A stretch of DNA of 64,000 nucleotides from Lycorma delicatula (GCF_047948215.1 NC_134456.1:67110029-67174028); one strand, 5' to 3'. Positions 25,606 to 37,588 are shown, counted from the stretch's first letter. Program-made: numbers and translations. The notes: generated by a model from the letters alone, not told the origin.

Positions 25606-25930
25606 TGTGAAGTGGATGCTGCTATGTGTTTACTTTTTAGCGAGAGTCCCTACTTGACGAGGCATCGCAGGCAAACTTGTAACAGGAGACATCATTATTG
25701 GGTAAATCCAATCCTAGCTAAAAGTATCTATCTGGCCAAATTACATCATCTGCACAATGATTTGTAGAAACACCCCCAGAAGTTATTTGACTATTATCGG
25801 ATACAGCTACAGATATTTTACTACATTTTGAATGCTAGAATCATCAATAGCAAATATTTATAATTTTATGAAGACAAATAATATCTATAGAACGCTTATC
25901 TGTTAACAGAAATATCAATATTTTTAAGGT
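25606..25930 (+). mobile_element. PIF/Harbinger-type transposase N-terminal fragment
   Basis: The frame from about 25606 reads RRHHYWVNPILAKSIYLAKL followed by HHLHNDL, a stop at 25765, then KHPQKLFDYYRI and FYYILNA. HARBI1-like proteins share this order: a basic RR-R-WV-PI block, a FH-L--EL helix, then a P-KFF-YYRM-TFDYIL helix before the DDE nuclease. The nuclease domain was not found. AAGGTAAAA at about 25927 could be an old splice donor. The in-frame stop and truncation make it a fragment. The match is from remembered family patterns, so it is moderate. Confidence 0.6.
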
Positions 25931-26109
25931 AAAAAAAATCAATTGTTTTTATTAAGATTTATTATCATAAAAAGAACGAAAGTACAAACTGAAATGTATT
26001 AATTATTTAGGATATCAAAGAACAAAAATATATATCAAAAATAAAAAGGAGTTTAACACAGAGAAATAACTTCTAATCTAATCGGAAAACAGGTTGAACA
26101 AACTGTAGT

Positions 26110-26393
26110 GTACTTTCTCTCTTTTTTGTTTAGCTTCCGAAACCACCATAAGGTATTACTTCAGAGGATGAATGAGGATGATATGTGTAAATTTAAATGA
26201 AGTACAGTCTTGTACTGTATCAGGTCGACCGTTACTGAAATGTGTGGTTAATTGAAATCCAACCACCAAAGAACACCGGTATCCATGATGTAGTATTCAA
26301 ATTCTTATAAAAGTAACTGCCTTTACAAAATTTGAGCCTTAGAACCCTCATATTCGAAATTAGTTGATTTGCGATGACGCAAATTAACCCGGT
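26110..26393 (-). repeat. tRNA-derived SINE (family 1), reverse orientation
   Basis: Read on the minus strand it starts with the tRNA-like head (GGGTTAATTTGCGTCATCGC). It continues through a B-box-like GGCTCAAATTT, then the shared body ACCGGTGTTCTTTGGTGG, TTGGATTTCAATTAACCACA, GTCGACCTGATACAG, and ends CTGAAGTAATACCTTATGGT then GGTTTCGGAAGCTAAAC. The A box is eroded. It abuts the 3' part of a mariner relic on the same strand. Four more copies occur at 40.7, 47.8, 48.8 and 62.1/63.9 kb. Confidence 0.85.
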
Positions 26394-27250
26394 AGTTGTC
26401 CTACAAAGTCGGTCGCTCAAGGTCGTTTGCAATGGACACAGTTCCATTGAATTTGTTGCATTGGGATCAGATGCACTACTACGAATGGACTCGCGCGATC
26501 TTGTAGTCGTTAGTAGTCTCTTCGCTTAAAGATGAATGCGGTTTGCGTTGTAAGCGTGGTACACCACACCATTTCTGATGACCGGTTCAGGCCGTTTATT
26601 TTGAATTGCTAGGTACAGTCACGCTGATTGTCGACAGTACCATAAACTGTGTCTGTCGGTAGGAACAGCTGGTGATAAACGATGCCCTTCCAATCCTACC
26701 AAACGCAGAGCGTAACCTTCTGGGATTCAGTATGGACTTTGCCACAGACTGTGGAGCTTCTCCTCGCTTCGATCACAATCTTTTTCACACATTATTGTCG
26801 TAGGTTAACTACTTTTCATCATTTGTGATCAACAACTTCAGAAATTGTTCTATTTCGTTACGTTTCAGTAGAGATATGTAGATAGCAATTCAATCGAGCA
26901 AATCTTTCTGAGTCAGATCATGCGGCACCTAAACTTCGAGCTTCTTTTTGTAGCCAGCTTTCTTCAAATGATATAACACTCATTTGGTGATAGATGTTTA
27001 GGTTATTGGAGATGTCATGACTGCTTACATGCCGGTCTTCCTCGACCTTTGTCACACTATCATTCATTTTTTCTATGATTGATATCGCCCACTGCGAGGA
27101 GCATCTTGGACATCAAAATTTCCAGAACGAAAACAACTGAATTATCTATTGGATGTTGCTTTTAATAACGTATCTTGCCTATAAACAGTATGATTTAAAT
27201 ACATATATATGTTTTTTTGTCGATTTAGGGCATCTTTGGACCGCGTGAAC
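26394..27250 (-). mobile_element. mariner transposase relic
   Basis: The minus strand, with frameshifts, gives KSGNFDVQDAPRSGRYQS near 27130, then the HTH-linker region ending LKKAGYKKKLEV. A VPHDLTQKDLLD block (the WVPHEL motif) follows, then LLKRNEIEQFLKLLITNDEK, the TYDNNV block and SKRGEAPQSVAKS. The ITGDEKW-TYDN block holds the first catalytic Asp of the D,D34D triad. In the DNA the HDNARPH block is traceable near 26560-26600 but scrambled. Many stops and frameshifts. The 3' end runs to the SINE boundary. This is canonical mariner, distinct from the Tc1-like relic at 5.8 kb. Confidence 0.88.
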
Positions 27251-28639
27251 AACTTTACATATGGTTTTTAATCTTTTTACCCCAGTAATCTTTCACGTTT
27301 TGTAAATGGATTCGTTTTCTCTCCTTAGACTACGTCAATATGTTGCTGATTTGTTTTGTATGTTCTTGAAACCCTGTGGAATTCTTGATTTTGTCCGAAA
27401 TGTGTTTTGGTTTTATATTTCTTTATCAGTGATATCGTCGATCCATCTGTCCCTTTAATTCTTCTGAAATGCCTTTAATTTTAATATCTCCACGTTAATT
27501 TGCGAGATAATAGTTACTATTAATTGTTATTTAATAAACAGATATGAATTAATTTGCAATATTAACTGTTAATAATCTGTATAAATAAAAGATAGCAGAA
27601 ATATTGTTGAAACTGGATAAATTACAAAATGTACGAAAAGTTTATTGTTTAAATAGGTAATAGTGGATTTTTAACATTTCTTCTTTAAAGATATGAGATC
27701 TTAATTTTAAATTAAAGATCATATTTTCAAATTAATTAAACACACCCATTGAACAGGTTTACTTGATAGCTTCTTAAAACATCTGCTAAATTTTCTAACC
27801 AGTATCGAAAAATATTCATTTATAAGTCAGTTTACGAAACATTAATTAACTGGGAATTCTTATTTATTATTTAAAATATAGTAAATTTTCTGCAGTTGAG
27901 CTTTGCAAAACAAGATATTCTTACAAGAAATGAAACCTGTTGGTTTTTTTACAACGGTCAATATTATTGCTATAATGCCCTGTTTAGTTAGCATTGCTTT
28001 CACTTCACTTGAATAACTCATTAATATTAATTTATTCTACTTGTCTACCTCATCCTTCTCTTTTTTATATCTTTTCTCGATGAATACTTCAATTGCCAAA
28101 ATGCAATAAAGTTTATTAGACTGTGGGCTGTTGAATGATTGTATAAATACTCATTCCACTAGGACTTAAATTTCACTTTTGTTTTTATCTTTTTGGCATA
28201 TTAACTTTTTATTTACATTTATTAATATTTACAATTATCGGACAATCTATTTTCTTTTCCCAGTAAAGTTAGTTGTATTTAAAATCAGTCCTAAATAACC
28301 GGAATCATAATTAAATTTGATTACAATAAACAAATGAAGTGTAAAGACAGTTCTCCATTGAACTTCTCAAGAATTATAAATGCATACACATGTATGCATA
28401 CGTATACATATCTTAGTAAACGCAAGTATAGAGTAAAGATAATTAATTAAATCCACTAATGAGAACACTGATCAAGTCAAAATATTAAAAGAAAACACCA
28501 AGTATCTCACAATTACACAAAGAATTAAAAAAAAAAACGAGCAAATAAGAAATATCAGAAAGAGAAAAAAAATTAAAAATAAATGATTAAAATAAAAAAA
28601 TTATGAAATCAAAACTAAACGGCAAAATAAAACAAGGTA
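27251..28639. other. No recognised genes
   Basis: AT-rich DNA. 27251-27300 may be the residual 5' end of the mariner element. Confidence 0.45.
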
Positions 28640-29270
28640 TTTTGACAAGCATAACGTCACAATGTAGTGTTTCATTCAAATCTCGAAGAACCTAAGAAAT
28701 CCAACACATGCAGCCGCTTTAAGCACCAAACCTTCTCGTTATAATCCAAGAGATTAACTGCGAGCCAGCTCACAACTATTCAGTGTCATTTTGAATTTAG
28801 TGCTAAATCTTTGTATCTCCTCTCGAACGCTCGGCACTGCCAGATAATCATGTATATCAGTTTTTTTTTGTAATTACTGCGTCTCTATTAAAATGCTGCA
28901 TAAAAGAGAAATCGCTGAACGATGTAATTGTTACTCTCGCTTGTAATACACCATAGTTGGGGATTCCACAGGTCCAAATAGGTTTCGGGATTGTTGTAAA
29001 CAACTGTTTGAATGATAAAGATAATTGCGACCACCTGCAACCCTGAATAATAATAATAGCAACCCTGAACTTAACATTAAGCTGTTTCTGTTTCTCCCTG
29101 ACGTGAGTTTACATTAGATGGTGATTCAGTTGCACAGCCAGGTATTGCACGCTGTTAGAATGCGGGATGAAAACACCATTCTAATGAACTAGAGGAGTGC
29201 AATCACCTCTCCTAATTGCAAAACTACGCGTGTAGACTATGCCGAATTTACCATCATCTTCCATTTAGTA
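28640..29270 (-). mobile_element. Jockey-clade remnant, RT thumb and C-terminus
   Basis: The minus strand gives a VNSA-STRV block at about 29258, NGVFIPHSNSVQYLAVQLNH, REKQKQLNVKFR, KPIWTCGIPNYGV, then AVPSVREEIQRFSTKFKMTL and CELARS, ending with WCLKRLHVLDFLR-like codons. These are the same ordered blocks as in the remnants at 1.4 and 16.2 kb. Multiple frameshifts, and a (TAA)n-like insertion near 29050 separates the linker from the thumb. No palm domain remains. Confidence 0.75.
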
Positions 29271-30080
29271 AGCAATTCTCTAATTAGATCCAATATAATT
29301 ATTGATATTCTTTGGTATTGAGTCGTGTTTTCCACAAGGGTCGATTCCAGGAACTGTTTTTTTTTCGATCCATCACACAAATAAATTATATTTTTGTAAA
29401 AATCATTAATCATTGTAAACTTGAAAAATTTACGCGAATTAAGGAAAAAGATTCGATTTCAAGACGTGAGGTCGATTTAAAACTAAAAAAAATATCTTTT
29501 TTTGCACATATTTGCGTTGTAGATAACAACAATTTACTTAACTAAGTTTTCTATAAAATATCTGTGAAGAGAATTGAAGTTGTCTTTTTCTGATATTCCC
29601 ACCCACATCGATTAACGAATTAGTAAAAAAGTAATAAGCCCCATGTAAAGAAAAAAATGAGCCAAATTTGAAGAAAATCTGTCTGGTCATCAGTGAACAT
29701 AAATGAAAATAAACGACTCTGGAGCACAATCTTAGCAATCGTCCAAGATCAAAAATCAGGATTAGGAGTCAAAGTTACAAACAAAGTTTCTAGTGATGAA
29801 ACCTAACCTGACCAAAACGTCATATGTCAGTAACGGTTGGGAGTAGCGCGATGGGCCAGAACACTTGTTGGGGCATCAAAGATGGTTTTGGAGTGGAGGC
29901 AGCGTGGCAAAGGACGGAGATAAATTACTGCAATTCTATTGGTTCCTAGGGAGGAGGAAACCCAAGATGGTAGGGGATGTTCACTAAATAAAACCGTCAG
30001 TTGTTTGCGAAAAATAAAAAATTGAACAATACAAGTTATAGGGTAGAGATTAAAAGACTTACTGATATAAATTATTTTAT
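29271..30080. other. Unassigned DNA
   Basis: 29312-29545 is open on the plus strand but resembles no known protein. 29820-29990 is less AT-rich than its surroundings and unassigned. Confidence 0.4.
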
Positions 30081-30084
30081 TTAT

Positions 30085-30300
30085 TTATTTATTTTTTTTT
30101 TTTACGGGCATCGACTACTAAGGTAAGCCCTCGTCACATTCTTGGAAAGAAATTAGTATCACCATCAGGATCGTCATATGTAAGGGTGTAAAAGGCCCTT
30201 ACATTTTATTTAAAAGCACAAACTACACAAAACATTAAGACACAAATAACAAAGACAAACACAACACTTACGGCGTATAAAGGGCCCCGATATTAAAAAT
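30085..30300 (-). mobile_element. 3' end of an I-type retrotransposon with poly(A) tail
   Basis: The minus strand matches the 3' end of the element at 52 kb: TAAAATGTAAGGGC, ACCCTTACATATGACGATCC, GGTGAT and AGTCGATGCC, with the same GGGCCCTTTATACGCCGTA-like block upstream. It then ends in a poly(A) tract (T run at 30087-30103) with TAAA repeats. No coding part was recognised here. Confidence 0.7.
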
Positions 30301-30364
30301 TGAGATGAAATTCTCAATGAACATGAAAATAAAAATATATGTCTATACAATACCATTTCCTTCT

Positions 30365-30600
30365 TCTACCAAACTCGTTTATTAGTTTGTTTAAGCACCC
30401 TCGGGGCGACCAGAACCGCCGTTGAGCAGTAATCAGTCGCACCAGGGTGCCGTGGTGTCAGTTCACTCCTCCTTATTAACAAGGTACAGGCATCCACTGC
30501 GCTTACCCGTAGCCTCGCGCCTTCAGTCCACCCTTGAGGGTCCCCCATGCCATCATTGGACACACCCCGACTCACTGCTCTTGAATGCAGTGAGTCAAAT
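30365..30600 (-). other. GC-rich block, probable retroelement debris
   Basis: Sharp rise in G+C against AT-rich flanks. It contains GACCCTCAAGGGTGGACTGA on the minus strand, resembling AACCCTCAAGGGTTGA in the GC-rich block at 40.2 kb. It lies upstream (minus sense) of the I-type 3' end and may belong to it or be a separate insertion. No protein was recognised. Confidence 0.45.
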
Positions 30601-32391
30601 AATCAGAATATGAAATTACACATTATAAACTGTTTTTATTTTGTATTATGGGAATAGTTTGGGAAAAATAATATTGTGTACACTTACGTATATATACATT
30701 TTTTTTTTGTTACAGTTATCAGTTGAAGTTATAAAAAAGCACACACGACCTTACGTTTCTGGGATGAATGAACCAGAAGCACATTTGTAGTAGGTGAACG
30801 ATTTTTTATTTATTTAGTTCTGTTAGGAATTTATTTTCTAGTTATTTACGTCTTATAGTTTACAATTTTTATTTCTAGTTATACTTTTTTCACTTAAATA
30901 ATGATGCTAATACGTTAAATGTTAACTATTTCATACAATGCAGTGTCTCATTTCTCACTTTATATGTATATATATATACAACAAAATACATGTATGTAGG
31001 TATATACCTACATACATTATAATTATTTAAAAAAGTAAATGTCATTGCCAGTGTTACATTTTTGAAAACAATAAAAAATTTGTTAAAAAATCAATTTCTA
31101 TTGAAAATTAGAAAAATAAATAAAGGTTAATATCAATTTAGGACTATGTAATCTTTGCACATACGTTTCTATTTCCAATACCTTACACTAAGAAAGTGAA
31201 TTTCAAAGAGTAACTTTCCCTGTTTGTTTAATTTGTGACATTAAGGAAGTATATATAATTGATGGAAATTTTCTTAGTAAACTATGTTTAAAAGAGTTAA
31301 GTGGCGTAAAAGTCGTAATTCTAATGGTACAATAAATCTATAGTATTAATTGAACACTGTCCAACTTGAATTCTACTTTCTCATTTTGCATAATAATTTC
31401 ATTACTATTAAATGGAAACCGTAAGAACTTGAACTTGAATTAGACTATTCTCAAATGTAAGCATTTTACGTGTATATTTATTAAAGAAAATCTAATTTTA
31501 TTCTATAAAATCATTTAAGAGTACAAATCCTGTATACTATTATTAAAAAAGAATCTTGTGACAGATTACAGTTTTAGAAAAAAGAAATAAAAAGAAACTT
31601 AAATTATATGAACAAAAATTTTAAATGTTAAAATATTTAAAATTATTCAAAAAGATTTGGTATGACGAAAATATATATTTTTAATATTTAACAATAATTT
31701 TTACAAAGATTTCTTTATTGTAATAAAGAATTACCAGTTTTATGTTTGTGTAAAATAGAAAGACCAGATTTTTAAGTGAATCTTGTCGATTCCAGTCAGG
31801 TTTTATTAAGCTTCAACATTTATATCCATTTGGTACTTCCGTATTTTCCTTGGTATACAAACTTTTACCATTTAATTATAGGATACATCATTTTTTATAT
31901 TAAAATATGGATATTAATCTAGATTTTCTGTATATTATTATTAATATTTAAACCTTGTTTAGTAAATTTATTATAAAAATAAGAAATTGTATAATGATTA
32001 AATTCCGTCGAAAGGAAATAAAAATCTTACTTAATTTGAGAGATTTTTATCTTCGTAAATATTTAATTTAAGATTTCCGTTCTGAATTTTATTTATAAAT
32101 GGAAGTACATTCATATGGTAATATTATTATTATTGTTATTATTATTATTTTTTTTTTTTTAACAGTAACCAACAGTTTCAACTTTCCAGTTCTCATGATA
32201 AAAAATTGATTAAAAAAATTTGTTTTCCTGGAAAAAAATTATTCAAATAAATAATTTTCCCAGCTTAACTGATGGATAAAAAAAATTATGAATTTTAAAT
32301 TATACGCTGTAACTGACCAATTTAGTTTTTATTAAATTATTACTGAAAATATTTTTTTCGTAACGGAATCAAATTTTAAGTATCATTATTC
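30601..32391. other. AT-rich DNA without recognised features
   Basis: Short TA/GTATATATAC palindromic tracts near 30960-31015 and an ATT/T-rich tract at 32120-32160. No gene recognised. Confidence 0.5.
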
Positions 32392-33190
32392 TTACGGCCA
32401 TCAAGGTGGCATCAGCATATGCCTCGGTGTCGACAGAGACGGTGCTGGTGATCACGGGGCAGCCACCTCTTCAGCAGCTGGCAGAGGCTCGAGTGTTGGG
32501 CCACCGGGGAGTTCCCAAGCGGGACATACACGCGCCCACGTTCCGAGATTGGCAAGCTAGGTGGGATGCGTCCACCAAGGACAGGTGGACGCACCTCCTT
32601 ATTGCGGATATAAAGCCGCGGGCCAGTCGGAGGTTTGGTGAGCCTGACTACTGGCTCACGCCATTCCTGACCGGCCATGGGGTCTTCCGCGCCTACCTGT
32701 GAGGTAGAAGTAGGGCTCTTGACCCCTACTATTCTTACTGCGGCGACCCGGATACCCCAGTACACGTTGTGTTCCGGTGCCCCCAGTAGGATAATTACCA
32801 CCTAGCTTGCTCGGCGATAACCGGACCACTCAGCATGGAGAACACCATCGCTACCATGTTGCGGAGTCTCAAGAGTTTTGGATACCATTGCAGGGTTCGT
32901 GGCGAGGGTTCAGGAGAAGATTCGGAGGGCTCAGGATGCGGAGCCCTCTGCGGAGCGTCTGCGGAGCTGTCGTTCGCACATGCTTGCACGAGTGAGCGGT
33001 AGCGATGAGGTACGGGAACTCTCGCACCCCCGAGCGAAAAGACCGAGTCCCGGAGGGTGTGCCTTACTCGGGGTGTCCCCGTTAGAGGCATTGGCATAAA
33101 GACCGAGTCCCGGCTCTGGAGTGGGGACCCAGGAACAGCAGAGCCGGGCGTGGTGGATCCTACTCTGGGGGTTTGAGGCGGGCGCAAAGT
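32392..33190 (+). mobile_element. R1-clade retrotransposon C-terminal fragment and 3' UTR
   Basis: Translation from about 32400 reads VASAYASVSTETVLVITGQP, PLQQLAEAR, then RDWQARWDASTKDRWTHLLI and YWLTPFLTGHGVFRAYL before a stop at 32701. It resumes with SYCGDPDTPVHVVFRCP, the C-terminal zinc knuckle. The first knuckle Cys is replaced by Tyr (YYSYC). Every block has a partner in the R1-type copy at 62.2-63.9 kb, but the DNA is far more GC-rich. 32880-33190 is GC-rich 3' sequence with a 16-bp direct repeat (AAAGACCGAGTCCCGG at 33038 and 33098) and a CCGGCTCTG/CAGAGCCGG stem at 33111-33147. The 5' end is an abrupt composition break at about 32392, as expected from 5' truncation. Confidence 0.88.
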
Positions 33191-33420
33191 GAGATCAATT
33201 TATTTAATTTATTAAAGTGACTGTTAAAATTTACTGCTTAATTCAAGTATCAGAAATAACTTACTGAGAGGCATTCAAAGGTTCAATGGGTAAAATAAGA
33301 AATATAAATCTACCAAGTGTCTTGGAATTTTCTTGCGTTTCAGATAAAATGTATCTAGTTTATAATAAAATATTTAGTAAATGGATAATGTAATTCCTAA
33401 ACAGACTGTAACTTTTCAAA

Positions 33421-33675
33421 TAAAGGAAGACCGAAAAAACGATGGAAATTGCCTGATTCTGATCTAGTAGAACCAAAAGTGAATGTTGTAGAGTTCTTAA
33501 AAAGCACATAATGAAATAAGTGTTTGACTATATGTATACAAATCGAATTATATAGATCGAATTAAACACTTATTTCAATATGTACTTTTTGAGAACTCCA
33601 CAAATTCACTTTTGGTTCTACAATATCAGAATCAGTCGCTTTCCAGCGTTTTTCAGTTTTTCTTTACTTCCGTTT
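33421..33675. repeat. Imperfect 100-bp inverted repeat
   Basis: Left arm about 33424-33526 and right arm about 33570-33675 pair around a spacer of about 43 bp. Shared blocks are GTAGAACCAAAAGTGAAT, GAGTTCT-AAAAAG-ACATA and GAAATAAGTGTTT. The outer part also pairs (GGAAG--CGAAAAA--CGATGGAAA). Looks like a foldback or palindromic MITE-like element; no flanking target duplication was identified. Confidence 0.85.
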
Positions 33676-35190
33676 ATTTTTAATTGAAACACTTTTAAAT
33701 CATTGATATAAAGAAATGTATTTTAACATTATATTAATTTTTTAATTTTAATTGTTACATTAAAATATACGTTGTTGTTTTATTATAATTATAATTGTTA
33801 TTGAGAAAAAAAAATGATTGTTTTATTTTGACAGTCTGATGGTTTTCACTATTTGTAAGCCTACCAAAAGACTAAATTTTGTATTGACTCTATACTTCAG
33901 ATATTTTACAATTTCTTTCTTTCCTATGACAATTATGATCTCTTATGCAGATTATACGGCCATTCTTTTTCAGACCAGTTATATGATGCCATCCTAAATT
34001 TACAAAATCAGCTTATCAGTTTAAAATTTTTGTTCACTAACAGGTGTAAAAAAATTAACTTACTAACTTGTAAAAGAAAAACTTACATTGCGAAGACAAA
34101 TTTATGCTCCTATTTACTTATTTGTCACACCCGTACCCCAAACTGAAAAAGACTCTGAAAAAGAAAAGTGGACACTACATAGAATAACTTTTGATTTGGA
34201 ATCAACGCGTTGCTACAATAAAAAAAAAAGGTTCTATTCCTTCAATTACAATTTTTTAAAACTTCCATTTTCATTAATTATATAATAATTTCCACTTAAC
34301 AACTATTTTTATTATTATGTCCGAGCGCTTTCGGATATTAATCTATCATCAGGAACATTTATGTGTTATGGATTATAATTATTTCCTTCAAAAATTAATA
34401 TATTAGATGAATTTAAAAAAAAAAAAATTATAAATGCAACAATTGATCGTCAAAATGTAAAAATAATGTCGACGTTGTCCGTCATGTCAGTATGAATCTC
34501 TCAGTTATGTTTATTATAATAATAAAATAAATTCAATTTTATCTTAAACTTCGCGTTTATATTTCCTTTTTAAAACTCATTTGAATATATGGTAGCCAGA
34601 TTTATTTTTGCATTTATTTATTATTTCTAAGATAGGTTTTCAATTGTAACTATTAGTATAATACGCTCTTCAAACTAATTTTAGATTGCTTTTGCAAACC
34701 CCATTCGTCAACGACGAATTTTGTTTTATATACAGTTTTACGCAGAAATAAATTGACCTAAACACTCCAGATGTAACAACCAATTCTACAAGACGACAGA
34801 TACTACCTTGGAGTAGAAATATCATAAGGTATCTGAATTATGGCATTCATTTACCTAAATTAACTTTTAATCCCTTTTAGAATAATATCTCAGGCCATTA
34901 AACTTAAAAAATCTTTTAAAGGCATTTCAATTTTATGACACTCTATTCTTCAATGATATTTTATTACAGTTGTGTGTTTTTAATTAAAAAGAAGTTATTT
35001 TGTTAAGATTAATACATACTGCTTCTAGAATGGAATTATAAATATATACGAATAATAACTTAAATTTAATTTATTTAAGTTTATTTTCCTCTTGATTGGG
35101 TAGAATTAAATATAATAACAGGACACATTTATTTAAAAATATTATCTTTATTAATCACTTGGGTTAAACAATCAACTATACAAACTTATA
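33676..35190. other. Mostly unassigned AT-rich DNA
   Basis: At 34318-34350 the minus strand reads a stretch containing CCGAAAGCGCTCGG after GATGATAGATTAATAT. That pattern resembles the 3' ends of Penelope-like elements, but it is too short to call as a feature. Confidence 0.4.
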
Positions 35191-36320
35191 AATTAAATTC
35201 ACTACGTTTCACTTAGAATTCTCCTCAGGTGACAATACACATTCATACACATATCATATAAATTCTCTTACATGCTAAGAAATTAACTGGCCTACCCATC
35301 CTAGATAACAATATTTTATCTCCACCCTTGTAATAGACCCCCCCTACTCATACAACCTATACAATGCACATATTTTTCTCAAAAATTACAAACGTTAAAG
35401 ATTTTTTTTTCTTAAAACTGATTTTAAAATATAAATATGATCTTTCAAATTAACATATATGTTCCTTAATCCGGCTATGTCCGTTCTACTGTTGACAGCG
35501 GTTGTATTTATCTTGGTGTATATCATTTCTAGAGTGGTCCTTTTATATGTATTTTCTTCTTTGTCTAATATTTTGGGGCTGTTGAAATTGAACGAATGGA
35601 AATGAATGAATGTTCTATTGTATGTTTTGTGAGCACTGTCATTTTCTTTTTTCTATATTTATACGCTTCTAATCTTTTTTTAAGGTATTGAGATGTTTGT
35701 CCAATGTACACCACGTTACAATATTTATACGGAATGCTGTATACTACGTTGGCTTGCTGATTTTTTTCTACTGGCAATTTTAATTTAGAAATCATACTAC
35801 CTAGATTGTTGCAATTTTGATGGGCTACTACGAAATCCTTTTATCAATTTTTTAATATTTTCTGACAGATCTGCGACATATGGATATGCAACATAATTTT
35901 CACTCTTTATTAATTTTATTAGGCTGGTTGGCTGCTATATTATTATAGTGTTTATGAATTGTTTTTTTAAATATTTTATTTTCCGGATAATTATTATTTA
36001 TTAATAAATCTTTTGCTTTTTTTATGTATTCTGATCTATCTTCGGGGTTTGTAAATTCTATTACTCTGTTTCCAAGATCCTTAACTACTGATTTTTTGTG
36101 GAATTGGTTGTGTTGACTGGAGATTTAGGTATCTGCCTGAAGATGTTGGTTTTATATACAATTTTGTGGTAATTTATTTTCGAAATTAGTTATTGTTAAA
36201 TATTCTAAAGCCTGTTTTTTATTGGTAAGATCATTGTATAACTTTTCACTGTTTCATCATTAAGTCCGGAAGAAATATTTTCAATCCCTTCCCCAAATTT
36301 ATTACAAATAAAACCATGAT
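35191..36320 (-). mobile_element. Penelope-like element: RT thumb plus GIY-YIG endonuclease
   Basis: The minus strand from about 36210 gives KLYIKPTSSGRYLNLQSTQP, then VVKDLGNRVIEFTNPEDRSE, LLINNNYPENKIFKKTIHKH and YVAYPYVADLSENIKKLIKG with small frameshifts. The first block is the Penelope -RKPT-SGRYLN motif after the palm. An open segment (35795-35565) follows with NVVYSIPYKYCNVVYIGQTS then QYLKKRLEAY and ALTKH-like VLTKHTIEHSF. This is the GIY-YIG domain: VVY in the GIY position, YIG kept, and the basic Arg in KKRL. A trailing CTCCTCAGG/TTTCACTTAG stretch at about 35210-35230 (plus strand) resembles Penelope 3' ends. The palm domain (YADD region) is missing or unrecognisable. Confidence 0.85.
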
Positions 36321-36363
36321 TTGAATCCATGTTTGTTATGTTATATTATGTAAGAAATCTATT

Positions 36364-36720
36364 TTATGTCCGAGTCTTTTGAAAATAACTAAGGGCTTCC
36401 AAATACAAAAAACCACAGATTGGAAGATCATGATAATTTTGAACATTATCTGTTGTATACAAAACATGTTTGTTTTTTAAATAACGCTGACGTTCGAGTG
36501 AAAGAGATGCATCACCATAACTATGGAAATAAACCACACTATTATCTTTCTTCATATAACTCGTCCAATGAATTTCTGTAGCAGATATCCTATACATGGT
36601 AATAATACCGCATTCGATTTTATTAGGGCTACTAGTTGATAATGTATTTCTGATGAATACTCCCTTAAAATATTTTATACCCAATTTTTTAACGAATTTG
36701 TGTAAATAATCCGATCATAA
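36364..36720 (-). mobile_element. Polinton/Maverick-type cysteine protease fragment
   Basis: The minus-strand frame (36684-36364, extending upstream to about 36720) reads LGIKYFKGVFIRNTL, ECGII, IHWTSYMKKDNSVVYFHSYG, NVQNYHDLPICGFLYLEAL. This is the layout of adenain-like proteases of Polintons (Mavericks): a GVFMRD-L opening, ECGIVNLD, HWV-Y, VYFDSFG, then a Gln seven or eight residues before CGH-CL. Counting from the Met at 36684, His39, Gln82 and Cys90 of the active site are present. The acidic residue of DSFG is His54 here (HSYG) and CGH is CGF, so it is probably inactive. It ends at a stop shortly after. No Polinton integrase, polymerase, ATPase or capsid gene was recognised next to it. 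Confidence 0.72.
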
Positions 36721-37515
36721 AGGAAGTAGAGCTTTTATAGAAAGTAAAAGTATATTATTTTTATAAATAAGTTTTTTAAAACAGAATCTTTCGGATCATT
36801 CTTAACCACGTCAATTTCCAGGACACAAGTTTCGCTTTTAGTAGAGATGCAAATATAGAAGGACTAATTTTATCTACAAAAAAAACTATTTTCAGACATA
36901 GTCAACAAATGTCATTCAACAATCCACTGCCAATTTAGTTGTGCCAGTAATGTAAATCTTTAAGTTTGTTATTATTTAGTTGTTTACTGTTTATTATTAT
37001 TTAATTTTTTATTATGCATAGTATGTTGAAAGAGAAACTTAATATGTAGCTTAACGTATAATTAAATAACGAGAGCAGTAAGTACTAATTAATAATCTAG
37101 GAAATTAAAAGATTACAATAACATTTAAGTTTGATTACGACAAAAGAATGATTCTAGAAGAGAAAGATAGGGAAAAGTTGATACCGTACCCTAAGGATAC
37201 TAAAATTAAATTTGTATGTTTGTTATTAAGTTGGTTTAAGATTATAGTGGGTTGCAGTTCATTTAAATTATTTCTTAAATTCTTTTTTTAAAAGGGGAGC
37301 CCTTTCATAAATTCTGCTTATTTTTTTTTTAAAGTGTAATTGAAGTCAGAATTATTTAAAGAGAGAGTTAAGTGAGATATATTTTCAGAGAATTCAGTCT
37401 CGGAAAATAAAAACTGTTCCAAATCATCACACTTACTAGTCACACTCACCCTGACACGTGTGTGCGCATAAATACCAACACATGCACACAAACGCGATCA
37501 CCGTACCTACACACA

Positions 37516-37588
<73 letters not shown>

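Noticed and set aside
29324..29356. Codons resembling V-PQGSIPGTV of a reverse transcriptase
   Set aside because: Only one short motif and no other RT block on that strand; it could be chance.
34318..34350. Second Penelope-like 3' end
   Set aside because: The CCGAAAGCGCTCGG pattern is suggestive but too short, with no coding blocks nearby.
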